A stretch of DNA of 64,000 bases, taken from positions 1-64,000 of the forward strand of contig JAHLWZ010000806.1 of the NCBI GenBank assembly GCA_020536535.1, written 5' to 3'. The translations under genes were made by a program, and so were the position numbers. The DNA comes from Pelomyxa schiedti. Lineage: Eukaryota > Evosea > Pelobiontida > Pelomyxidae. Below the pieces are notes generated by a model. The model made no database searches and was not told the origin of the DNA. It saw only the letters and a program-made list of their open reading frames with translations. Positions 51,175 to 62,149 of the stretch are shown here, one piece after another (position 1 is the stretch's first letter; each line of letters opens with the position of its first letter).

Positions 51175-53145
51175 ATGTCCGTTTTCGAGGTGCGAAAAGT
51201 CGCGAACCTTAGGGAAGTACAGCAGCTCAAAGACGCAACACTTAGTTTCCCGACGACGTGCCTTTCTTCCGAAAAGGGACTCTCCGTATGTCACGATAGA
51301 AAAATAGCACTCTACCGCCCCGACACAGGGTCATTCCGCCAATTCCCGTGCGGTGCCGATTTGGCCTGCGTCCACCCCACCAAAGCCATAATTGCGATGC
51401 AGTCCAGCAGCGCCCCGGCCAGTTTCCAGGTCTTCGACCTAGATGTGAAAGCGAGAATCGCTCAGTGCACCGTCGCCGAGCCTGTGATATTTTTCCGCTG
51501 GGTCAACGACTCCCACTTGGGAATCGTGACCGACACCAAGGTGTATCACTGGTCGATGTCGAGTCCTGACGTCGAGCCCAAGGTCTTTTTCGAGAGGTCA
51601 CCCTCTTTGGCAGGTTGCTCCATCGTCAATTACGGCGTGAATTCCAGTGTGACATGGGCGTTCATTACCGGGCTGAAATCCACCGACGGGAAGACATCTG
51701 GGTGCACGCAGCTGTTTAGCTCTACGGTGAATGTCTCTCAGGTGCTGGAAACTACCGCCGCTTGCTTTGCTGATTTCACTCCTGAACCTGGAGACGGCCC
51801 TAAAGTTACCTACTTCTGCTTGATTGGCGGCCTGAATAAATCGCTTCTAATCGTCCCTACGGAGCAAAGAGGTGTTCCCAAAATTCTTGGCGATACTGTG
51901 GCAACGTGTGGCGACGGAGACTTTCCCGTGGGTGTATGTGCACTGGAAAAGTCCGGAGTTATCTTCGTTGTTACCAAGCTTGGCCTTGTTGGCATGTATA
52001 CGCTGAAAGGCGCCAAGTTTCTCCACCAGGAGACCTGTCCTTCAAAGTTGTTTCTTGTGGCCAAGTGCGTGACTGCAGAGCGATTCCTTTGCCTTGATAT
52101 GGATGGTCATCTTTGGTCTATAGCTCCTCACCCTCCAGGAAGCACGGACCCCATAACAACCGATTTCAATGGCGCAAAAGTCACTCCGGGAGCTCTTACA
52201 GCAGACGTGTCTAGGGGTAGTAGTGAACAAGAACCAATCAGCGCTGCTCAAGTGGAACCCATCCCGCCTATTTCCGCAGACAAAAAAAGCTGCCCCTCTG
52301 TATCTACAACAAGTACTGCTGATACACACCGGATTCTGGAACTTATTGCACAGAAAAAAATTTGTGAAGCTGCATTCCGTGTATCAAGGCTTGCACATCC
52401 AAGGAGTGAAGCATATATTGCCAAGCTACGTGATATACCGGCAACACCCCCTCTACCTCAAGCACTTGTACTCTATTTGTGTATCCTGCTAGACATGGGT
52501 AACCTGGATGAATTCGAAAGTTATGAGTTGACACGCCTGGCAGTGGAACAAGGCTCAACTACACTAATCTCGCAGCTTGTTGAATCCGGCAATAAGGTTT
52601 CCTGCAGTACCGCTATGGGTGACATCTTACGACCACTTGACTATTCCCTCTCTCTAACAGTATACTCCAAGGCCAAAGCCTTTACCAAGGTTTTCCAAAT
52701 TCTCTACGAGCGAGGAGACTACGATTACATCCCCACATACACCAATGCTATGTGCCATGGAGACATTCCGGAAGTCCTATCTGTGCTCTTGCCGTTGAGC
52801 ACCGTGTTTGCCACGAAAGTTGCAACAGCAATTCTCAAGGACCACCCAACTGAACTTGATCACACACTTGACTGCTTCACCAAAGCGGGATGCTCACGAG
52901 AAGCCCAAAGCCTGGCACTGGATTTACTCCAAGGGGACTGTGCTGAGGACAGCCACATACAAACCGAAGTGCTACGGCTGGCCTTCCTCAACTCTCCAAC
53001 GGAAGCGGAATCTCTTCTCGGCAGTGGAATGCTTTCCCATTACGACAAAAGAGTCATCATCCCACTGTGCGTCGAGGCTGGTCTGTACCATTTGGCACTG
53101 CAAATTGATCCCGGTGCCAATGTAGAACCGCATTCTCTTGTCTAA
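51175..53145 (+). CDS. short clathrin heavy chain-like protein (propeller plus proximal leg)
   Basis: A single uninterrupted frame of 656 codons starts ATG at 51175. The N-terminal half is the clathrin seven-blade propeller: HPTKAIIAMQ, FFRWVNDSHLGIVTDTKVYH, SLAGCSIVNYG, DFPVGVCALEKSGVIFVVTK. After a Ser-rich linker the frame matches the start of the leg: VLYLCILLDMGNLDEFESYE, SLSLTVYSKAK, GMLSHYDKRV, IPLCVEAGLYHLALQI, where the protein stops. Full clathrin heavy chain is about 1,675 residues, so the rest of the leg, the hub and the trimerisation region are missing. It could bind adaptors through the propeller but should not form triskelia. It lacks introns in an intron-rich genome. Confidence 0.85.
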   Translation: MSVFEVRKVANLREVQQLKDATLSFPTTCLSSEKGLSVCHDRKIALYRPDTGSFRQFPCGADLACVHPTKAIIAMQSSSAPASFQVFDLDVKARIAQCTVAEPVIFFRWVNDSHLGIVTDTKVYHWSMSSPDVEPKVFFERSPSLAGCSIVNYGVNSSVTWAFITGLKSTDGKTSGCTQLFSSTVNVSQVLETTAACFADFTPEPGDGPKVTYFCLIGGLNKSLLIVPTEQRGVPKILGDTVATCGDGDFPVGVCALEKSGVIFVVTKLGLVGMYTLKGAKFLHQETCPSKLFLVAKCVTAERFLCLDMDGHLWSIAPHPPGSTDPITTDFNGAKVTPGALTADVSRGSSEQEPISAAQVEPIPPISADKKSCPSVSTTSTADTHRILELIAQKKICEAAFRVSRLAHPRSEAYIAKLRDIPATPPLPQALVLYLCILLDMGNLDEFESYELTRLAVEQGSTTLISQLVESGNKVSCSTAMGDILRPLDYSLSLTVYSKAKAFTKVFQILYERGDYDYIPTYTNAMCHGDIPEVLSVLLPLSTVFATKVATAILKDHPTELDHTLDCFTKAGCSREAQSLALDLLQGDCAEDSHIQTEVLRLAFLNSPTEAESLLGSGMLSHYDKRVIIPLCVEAGLYHLALQIDPGANVEPHSLV

Positions 53146-53156
53146 AAAAAACCTTT

Positions 53157-56100
53157 TTAATTGTGTGACCTGTGTTTTTGCTCAACTATTTGAAAAACAA
53201 AATGGCCGTCAATGAAAATTTCGTTTTTACTCTCTAACCTGGCCTTTGGGGTGAATGCCAGATCAGATCCTTCCCCCACACCAAGGTTTGGATAGCTCAT
53301 GTTGCAGCGGATTTGTGTCACCTCCCCAGTGGAACACTTGGTTACTTTGTTGGGGATCCCGGGGCACAAGGGTCAATCTTGTTAGCCCTTCCAGAGCAAA
53401 GCACAGTCGGGGGGTAGGCAGTATTCCTTCCAGTGCAAGGCACAGTTGTGGATCAGACAATGGAGAAATAACACCATGCCCAACTTGTCGCTTCCCTGTA
53501 ATGGGGTCCCAATCCCATTGCCATCGCTGAGAGTCATTAGTATCTCTCTCTGGTCTATCCTCCATACACACCCTGGGCTATCACCACAAAGTCAAGAAAC
53601 GTGGAGGGGAGTGGAATTAGACCTTGTTGTTGGGCTGGGTATAATATGTCAATGCCTGATGTGTTCCAAGATTGGTTATGAAACCCTGGCTGTCCATTGT
53701 CCAACGTTGTTTTGGGTCATTAGGAGCATAACTGCCAGCAGTAGGTGAGGGTGAGGATGGATTACGCCTTACTGTGAGGTAAGAGTTCCCACACGAAATT
53801 AAGGAATCTTTAGTCTGCAAGACGTGAGTAAAGTTTCAAGCATACTCATCGGCACAGACTTCATGAGCACCCATAGCTTTCAATGTCTTCCGAAGGAATT
53901 GTTTGTAACTATCTTTGTTAGGGAATCCAGGTTGCATTTTTACTAATATCAAGTCTAACAAAAAATAGTGTTAGAACAAACAATACTTGTTCAGGAGTTG
54001 CACCTGGGTCATCCATCAGTGCAAGGAGGAATTGCAACTTAGACACTGCAATTTTTTTATCTTTGGTGTAAACCTCCCGAAGCCACCTTCCCTCGCTGTA
54101 GTATTCCCTCCTGCATTCCGCTGATATACAACCATCAATTTCCTTTCGCCCATCATTTGGGGGAGTCAACACCCAAAACTCATCGGGGTCACCTCCGTGC
54201 TGTTAAAGAAGATCTTTGAAACGCTGAGGGAGTCAAAAACTGGTTTAAGTCTCCTGAAGAAAACTGTTAGATATACAAGATAGCTTTGACTTGGTAACCG
54301 AGGATATACTGCAATCCCAGGGTAGCGCCTAGACTCAGACGAAAAAACAATAGAACCTAGAGAGTCAATGGAAGGGGGCCTATAGCTCAGCTCTTTTGAA
54401 TTTAATATTCCCTCTACTCTGAGATCAGGGTCGTAGAGAATATATAGTTCTGGTGGTGTTAGTTACAGTAAAATTGGAAGTTGTCCGAAACCTGGAATAT
54501 GGTCAAAAGGGTGATCTTGTCTTCCAAACACTGCAAAAAATTAGTGGCAAAAGTTGGAATTTCATCGAACACACAGCCGGTGCTGTTACAGGGCACATAG
54601 TATTGACAGCCAAATTCATTCCATATATCTCCATTAGTAGGGGGTATTAGCTCACTGCAAGTGCGGGTCCCGGCAAAATGAAAGTAGCCTACCGTGTTCT
54701 CACAACCATTTTCCCTAACAAGACGGAGACTTTCCTCCAACTTCTTGCGTAACAGCTCTTGTTTACTGCAGTTGCACAGGTAATTGGCATCGATGAGATC
54801 TAGGTCACCGCCAAAGCGAAGTGGCGTTCGATAGAGGACCCTTGACGTAGCCATAACATAGTTACATGCCAACAACTGCCGATCTACTACGTCTTCTTTC
54901 TGTGTAAATGGCACTGACGACTGGTTAGATCAAAAATCGTTTTTGAATGATGTACTGATTCGAAGGCGACGGATCATGTTCTCCCCTGTACTTGCCCTTG
55001 GTATGGTCACAGCTATGTTGTGTGAATTACTCGTAATCGAGAGGAGTACATACAACTGACATCGAAATTGCATGTAAGGGAAACTATTTCTGGCCTGTCT
55101 GTGATTTGACCATTCTCCACTATCGGCTGAAAGGTGTGGATCTCTAATTTAGGCTGGGGTAATTCGAAGGTATATGTGCAAAGGCTGAAATGCCACTTCT
55201 TTCTTAACATCCCCGCACCCAGGAAAAGAAGTTTTTCTTTGTGTACACCAATGAATGTATCTCCCTGTGACGTCAGCTTCAAGGAAACAGACTGGAGTGT
55301 ACCTGATGTAAATGGCCAAAGCTGTGCACTCGAACCTTTTTCAGAAATTTTACAAGTTCCGCTGTAGAAGTTTTTTAATTGTGGAAACTAGTTCGGCATA
55401 CACACGAGTCATCTTCAGCCAGCTGAGGGGGTGATGTGTGAACAAAAAGGTGTGGGTGCCATCCTCCCAATGACCAGGCCTGGACGTTGGGAGCTGTGAA
55501 GCTTTAATGAAAAGTCTCCCTTCATCTGCGTCTGTATTTGCAAGAAACGCCGAATTAAGACCGTAAAAAGTAGCCCCAACGAGGCGAGCGGGTGTAACGG
55601 CGGCGGGGGGCACAGTAGGCTCAGGAAGAGCGGACGCCGATGTGGGCATGGACGGAGGGGGCGTGGAAGGTGTTGGGGGGGCAGCGGGCGCGTAACCAGA
55701 TTTCAACCTCAGACGAAAGAACAAGGGATTTCGAAGCCTATCGTAGGATTAATAAAGCCAACTCCACCCGCTGCGTACACTTCGATCTCCATTCTCGTGG
55801 AGGATGAGAGTTCCCCGACGTCATGTGTCCCATAGATTTGGGTAACCATTTTCACCCATTTTTTGAATCGCCGCCCCTCCTTCTCTCCTTTGTCCAAGTA
55901 ATCTCCAGTGCAACACGGCAGGGACATGAAATCCTCCTAGAGGACCAGTTAAATCAGCCACAGACACTAAAAGAAACCGTTGACGGCGGCTCTCTAGTCA
56001 CGTCATGGTTGCCCGGCACCATAAGAATGAAAGGTGGTTTTTCGTCTCTCTTGTTGATCCTTCTCCTTAATGCCTCAATTTCTTCAATTGCCTTCTGTCG

Positions 56101-56470
56101 AATTTGTTTCCCTCTATCTAAGACCTAGTTTGTGTCAATCTTAGCCCAAAAAGTTGCAGCCCACCTTATACTGTCCCTTGTCAATGACATCCCCGGTAAT
56201 GATAATACAATCAATTGCAGATGGACTTAAGTCTCTGGCCTCTGACAGGTGTGCAAAATTGTCGATGGTTTTATCAGAACCAACACCAATGTGTAGATCG
56301 GAAATATGAAGCCAGGTGAAGGAGGTTCCCAGTTGTGAATGTCCTGGGTCTTTTTTTGGAGGAAGCACTCCCCCTGGGGGGGTTGATACTGAGGTCGTGG
56401 GCATGGTCCTAGTGGTTTGTTGTTGGGCAACCCCGATGTCACCAGGGCACGTCTGTTCAGGTGTGGACAT
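53157..56470 (-). CDS. calcineurin-like metallophosphoesterase with C-terminal trefoil-like region
   Basis: The ATG at 56470 begins MSTPEQTCPGD. The catalytic core shows the metallophosphoesterase metal sites: HISDLHIG (D-x-H), IITGDVIDKG (GD), VPGNHDV (GNHD) and FTHHPLSWL (late His). A middle part of several hundred residues contains many Cys (CNCSKQE, GCENTVGYFHFAGTRTC) and is unassigned. The C-terminal exons contain repeats of the type SQRWQWDPITGK, DPQLCLALEG, PRLCFALEG and QRWTMDSQGFITN, characteristic of a ricin-B/beta-trefoil lectin domain. The enzyme would hydrolyse phosphoesters; the lectin part could target glycans. The stop lies only 12 bp from the end of the converging clathrin-like gene, so transcripts must overlap. 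Confidence 0.75.
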
Positions 56471-56654
56471 TAGTAGAAGGACTTTTCGTTTTGTCTTACA
56501 CTGTCACACTTGAAATGCTTAAAAGAACTGGCCGTTAGCGGAACGCACGCTTCTAGAGCTGACACATTTACTAAAAAAAGCGCTTCCAGATAAACTAAAT
56601 TTAGTTGTCTGGGGCACCCGGAATTTTTTTCTTTTTGCCGGATAGGTACCTCTT

Positions 56655-59419
56655 TCACCACCTTCCTGCGGGTAGTGACGTGGGCCGTTGTGTTGACAAG
56701 AGAATGTACAGTCGTGTGCCCCCTAGACTGGTGTTCCCGGATATGCGACACTTGAAGAAGAAAAAAAATGTTTTTTTTTCCCTTAAACACCCATCAATGC
56801 TTCCCCTACACTCACACTTCAGAGCTGGGAAACAACACTCGTGCAGGTAATCGTCGCCTGCACACAAGGGGAAGGCTCGTGCCGCTTCAGGAGCCACTGT
56901 CCCTCTGATGGCCACTTTGCAGGTTTATCTGTTTCCTCTTTGACTGTCGCAAATCCGGTGCCACCAGCTTTGGGGGCAAACTACTCCTTTTGTTCCCGCG
57001 ATCCCAACGGGCCACGTCACGGATCACAGTTTGCAGCCCGAGGAGTCTCGGTCAGGGAAAAGGAAAGAAAAAACCTGATTCCTGATTCCTTGGTTACTGA
57101 GCCTGGGTGATGGTGACCTAACATCTACTGTGGCTTGGTAGATATCCTCCCCAGGATCTCTCTGGCAGCTCTTGAGGGATATAACAGCCCCTCGTGAGAA
57201 AAGGGTCAAATGTCATTTTACTGTGAAACTGTCAGCTGGGGATCAGACCAGAAAAAAAAACCATTTTGTCGGGATTGACCTGTTCAACGTGCTTGTCATT
57301 TCCAAACTCCAATTTTATATTCTGCCCATGAATGGATGGAGACAAGAAGCAAATATTTGCAAGGTTCTTCTCTTTCTGTACAATGGTAGGTAGGTGCTTG
57401 AGATGACATTCTTCCAGAGTAAAAACGCAGGTTGTTAAAAAATTATCCAAAGAAGCAAGGCCCTCAGAATAGCATTGCTAATAGATGAGTAAGTACACAA
57501 AGAGCAACAGAAGTTTTACCTCCCCATAGGCAATTAAGTTGTAGTTCCACAATCTTCCCTTCTCCCGATCTTCCCGGTTTTTCCCCTAGTTCCTTCAGAC
57601 TTCTTGGCAAAGGAAAGAGCAGTACCTCTGTAACCGCTTTAATGAGAGGCAGAACTTTTGATTCATCTCTGACTGCACCATCATACACAGCATAGCCAAC
57701 AATACCTAGTTGCCGATGTGTGGGTAGGCCAGGCACGCCAGTGCGCACATCACCATCAAGAAGTCCAGCAGCCATTACTTTATCCAAAAAGGAAACCTGC
57801 TCTCCTTCATGGTCTCTTCCTTTTTGTGCAAGCTCTTTAGCCCTTTTTTGCAGGGCTGCCCCCTCACTGACCCGAGATTGAGGTTGTGACTTTCCCATTC
57901 TGAGCACAAATCCAGCTGAAAGGTATGTCAGTCGTGAAAGCTAAACTCGGGAGGAACAACAAACTTGAGGTATGCCACAATCAGTTCCCATGGAAGAGCC
58001 CACACTTTTTGAGAAAAGTATGTCTCCTGTGAAAAGTTGTGTAGAGAGAGAGATTTGTCAGCCCGGGTAGTGTTGACCATTGCTTAAGTGGTTCAATCAA
58101 TCCTGAAGAATGTTGCAGCTTTATGACAGTAATTGCATGGCGGATGTTATTGCTTTTCCACCAGTGGTCTGTTGAGTGCTGGACATTGAGTTAGTACAAT
58201 GTGGGTGGGAGTTCTGGTGTACATTGAGCCTCAAGTTCAATGGAAACACTTTCCGCAGTTAGGGCTGATTTTGCAGCACGCTTCTGCCCCAGTACATCTG
58301 GTACACAACAGTGACAAATTCGGGAATTGTTCTGAAAGGGAAAACGTGGGAATTGTGCAGCGCACTTACTGGATCATTTGTGTACTGTTAACAACAGCTC
58401 TGGCATTTCTGTCAACTTCCTCAAGCTTGGCACGGAGAGACTAACAAAAGTGTTTGGCGACTTTCAACTGCTGGGAGACTCTGTGAGACCAAATGCAAAG
58501 TTGCTGCTGTTGAAACAGCTGGAAGTAAAGATGAAGATGTAGTTGCGGAGCTGGGGCCTTGGGTTTGGGACCATTATGCTTTGCCACTGTGGATAGCAAT
58601 GCTTTCTCTGCCACAGAGAGACAATCTGGGTGCGCCATTCGCAGATTTGCTTGGAAAGGGGAGAGGTTTGGGTGAGCCTAATTACATTTTGCCACCCACA
58701 GTTTCAAAGCTTACCGGCGGCACCGCCAGTAAGATCAACTGGGGATCACACACAAAAAAATAAAAGTGACATGTAAATTGCCAAAGTGCCCGCCAGTAAG
58801 GGTTGTGAATTTGGCACCAAATAATCAAAATACACAGGGAAAACGTACCTGCAGCATGACACCGAGAGATGCCATCATACACACCCTCGATGTCGCTCGC
58901 TGGGAGTACGATGGGCACTTCACCGATTCGAGCATCTTGCCAGATCTGGGGCTGATTCCCTCGCGGCAGCGACTTTCCTGACGGAGTTTAACCCAGATGG
59001 CCGAGTCGTTACGCCACCCCAATGTCCCTCTCCCGATCTTTTCTTCTGCCCACATCCAGATCTCTGTCAAAATTGCGGAAAACTGTGGTGTTTTAGCATT
59101 ACGGGGGGAGTATGGTATCAGTGAGGCACTGTGTTGTGTGTTTATGCCACTCGCAGATGAGCTGTGTGGGGAGACATGGTTGGTGTTTTGTGTGTTGTTG
59201 AGTCACATATCACATGGGTGTACCTGTGGCCATTTCCACCAGCCTAATAGTGCCGTGAAATACTGAGGAGCCAATGTTGTCCATCTCAGTCAATGTGGCA
59301 TCGTGAAAATACTTTGATGTTATCCGGGCCATTTCCTCAGCTACCATCACCTCGACTTTGTGCTTCAAACTATCTTTAGCAGTTTGTACTGTCGTTTTTG
59401 TCACTTCTTTCCTAGCCAT
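56655..59419 (-). CDS. unrecognised spliced gene region (one or two genes)
   Basis: Several minus-strand segments look like exons but match no family I know. They include an N-terminal piece from ATG 59419 (MARKEVTKTTVQTAKDSLKH), a charged exon near 58.4 kb (RAKLEEVDRNARAVVNSTQ), ETYFSQKVWALPWELIVAYL near 58.0 kb, a 148-codon frame at 57464-57907 (QLGIVGYAVYDGAVRDES) and DDYLHECCFPALK near 56.8 kb. Short GT-AG introns are visible between some of them. I could not build a single continuous model, and the boundaries given are those of the outermost plausible exons. Confidence 0.35.
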
Positions 59420-59559
59420 TAATGCTTAACAACAGAAAGAAAGTGCGACTGTACAGACAGGTCTGACATCTCCTTCTCAGTATGCTTGATCTTGCTTGAG
59501 CGCTCTCCCTGGGGCACCTCCTTGTCCAAAGAGAGCCTTGGTTTAGTATTCTTCATTTA

Positions 59560-62107
59560 TGTTTGCGTTGTATTTCGTTTTGCTTTGGTTTTTCTGCTTG
59601 GCTTTTAAAGCAAACATTAAAGGCGGTTTTCTGTGTGGTGAATGTTGTGGACATAGAAACCTCTGGGCACTTTTCAGACCCCACACTTTTTCTGACATGT
59701 ACTTTCTACTTTTGGATTAACATTGAAAGAGGTCTGTATGGAAAGCCACATCGGACAATGCAAGGTTGCAGATCCATCTACAAGGTAGCTCTACCTGCTT
59801 TTTACTGTTACTTTTTAAAAAGTACTTTAAGAGGGGTACCACCCATGTCAGCAACGTGCGCCGCTCAAGCTGTAACACAGTGCTGCCTGAGGAATTGTGT
59901 GACAGATTTTACTCCTGCTGAAATTGAACAACACTGAGTGAAACTACACTCCAAAATAAAAGCTGATCAAGATACATACTTGGTGGAAAAACTGCAAAAG
60001 TTTCACCCACACATGTACATGTTCAAAGGTGTTTCCGTTATCCCCTCACTCTCATTACGATCTCTATTTTCAATTTCCCTTCGTTTTGACACCAGTCAAC
60101 ACAGGACAGGGAGGACTGTGCCGAGCAGCATTTTGCTTTTTTATGGAATTGGACATGAGGGCCTTACCAATCTTCATGCATACATAGATGGTTCCAGGTA
60201 AAAAACAGGAGGGGGAGGGCAGTGTTTGTACAAATTTGTTAACTTTGGGAATAGAGGGGCTCTTGATCTCCACTGTTCCAGAGAATCTGCAAAGCAGAGG
60301 AGTGCTATAGAGTGGATAACTTCCTGTGTTATTGAGTCTCATCTATGTGAACCATTGGTTGGGGAAAGGGCTGTGGATCGGGATGGTAACCAAAGGCTTA
60401 TCTTACCTGCCCTGACAAGAATGATAGATGATTTGATGGCAGACGATGTTGGAGCTGAGAAAGTTACCATTATTATAAGCTTATGTAAAACAACACTAAG
60501 ATCTGGCAGATCCCAAGCATGCGGACCTTCTACAGGGTTCTAGAGAAAAAGTTTCCCTTCATATTGCATGAGTGCATTACCACCCAGACTCGTTGCACTA
60601 TTTGTGACAAGTTACGACGCTCAAAGGCTGATGCACTACGTGATGGTCTTATTGGGACCATTGATGCACACACCAAGCTTCACCTTGGTGAGCGCCAGTA
60701 CCAAGACCATATGCCAAGGCAAGAAATTTTCCAGCTGAATTGGGTGCTGTGCGCATGGATGCTAAGCAACATCTCGTTCTGCCTCATTTTCGGAGGTGTA
60801 CAACTCTCTCAGGGTTGTGCAAAGTATGCTTTGCGCATCATGGGAACCAAGACAGGGCTATTTAATTATACCCGGACATATGGAATAACAATTCCAACAT
60901 AGTTCTTTCAATTCTCCATCAGAATCTTACCAGGATGTTTTTACCATCCCCCCTTGCCAGGCAGACTGGCACAGCCAAGAACCGCTTTCAATACAAGAAA
61001 CTGTACCTGACCTTTGACAACGCAGCTGTAAATAAATGCATGGCCTCATTCTTATACTGTGGAATGCTGGTGGCTAAGCAGTGGGTAAGATCCATTGAGA
61101 TTGGCATGCTTCTTCCTGGACATGGTCTGCAGGACCAATTATTCAGCTCCCTTCACTATCCCCTGCATGCACAGGATGCACTTACTGTTCCTGCTTTTCT
61201 TGAGTTGTGTAGATGTGCCAGTCTCTCTTTTTGTGTGAAGTGGCAACACATTGAGGATTGCTTTGGGTTCAAGATCTCAGTAGGTGTTCCTACAGGTGCA
61301 GATGCCACACATGAATCTGTTGTAATACAGTCAAGGCAGTTTAATTCCAAAGAAATGTGGTCTGACCACAAAGTGGACCTCTTTCCCCTTGGGATTCCCA
61401 GTGGCATTCCCTAAGTTATCACACCAGATTTTTCTGTCTTCCAGTGTAAAGAGATATCTGAGATCATCAAGATCCTTCCTCCTTCAGAATCTGCCAGAAG
61501 TTGGTGGAAGTGCTTGATTGATCACCCTGCTGCTGTTTTTCCTGGCCCCAATCCTGCTAGTTCCTTGGTATGTGAGTGATTTCGCTTCTTTGTATAACTG
61601 AGTGATTTTTTGCTGCACAGTGGGATGAGAACAACTTTTGGAGCACAACTGGATTTATTCCTTGCAATGCAAGGCTCACTGTGCCTCCAATTACCACACA
61701 GGCATCTGTTTTTTTTGAGTAACCTTCATAAATTACAATCACATGAGGGTCTGAGGGCCTTCAGCTGTTTGATGGTGGTGTGGCGGAGGTGCACAAGGTG
61801 AGAATGCACAAAGGTAAAACCTATTTGCTTGTCAACTTTTTGCAGCCTACAGTTCTTCCTCTTTTGAGAACCTGTCTACCAGGCAAAAGCCTGCTTGTGG
61901 TGGCATTGCCTTAATTTATCACCATCGGCACTAAAACATTTCTTGTTTTACTTTCCCGGCGAAAGCCAGTACCCTTTCTTGTCTAAGGAACGCCGAAGCA
62001 CTATCCACCACACCGAGAACAACCATCTGCATCGTCAAAATTATGTTTTTTGCAAAAGCCCAGACACCAGCAGGTTCCGTTACTCTTCACCAAGTTTGCC
62101 ATTGTAA
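59560..62107 (+). pseudogene. decayed DNA transposon with DUF7869-like transposase remnants
   Basis: A chain of frames on the plus strand, broken by stops and frameshifts, carries one protein in pieces. The pieces include TRCTICDKLRRSKADALRDG (about 60.6 kb), GERQYQDHM, LTFDNAAVNKCMASFLYCG and SIEIGMLLPGHGLQDQLFSS (about 61.0-61.1 kb), then SWWKCLIDHPAAVFPGPNP. The D-N...K, GH and DQ-FS elements resemble the DUF7869 domain found in transposon proteins. Frame breaks occur near 59937, 60201, 60543 and 60902 without good splice sites at each, so I read it as a degenerate copy. No terminal inverted repeats were identified. Confidence 0.55.
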
Positions 62108-62149
62108 TAGTTTGGTGTGAGTCCACTTTGGAAATGCCTCAAGTGGAGC

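Noticed and set aside
51175-53145. Vps41/Vps18-type HOPS subunit
   Set aside because: Propeller motifs (VTDTKVYHWSM, SLAGCSIVNYG) and the first leg repeat match clathrin heavy chain specifically.
56468-56472. TAATG overlap suggesting translational coupling between two minus-strand genes
   Set aside because: Coupling is a bacterial feature; this is a spliced eukaryotic locus and the upstream frame's end is itself uncertain.
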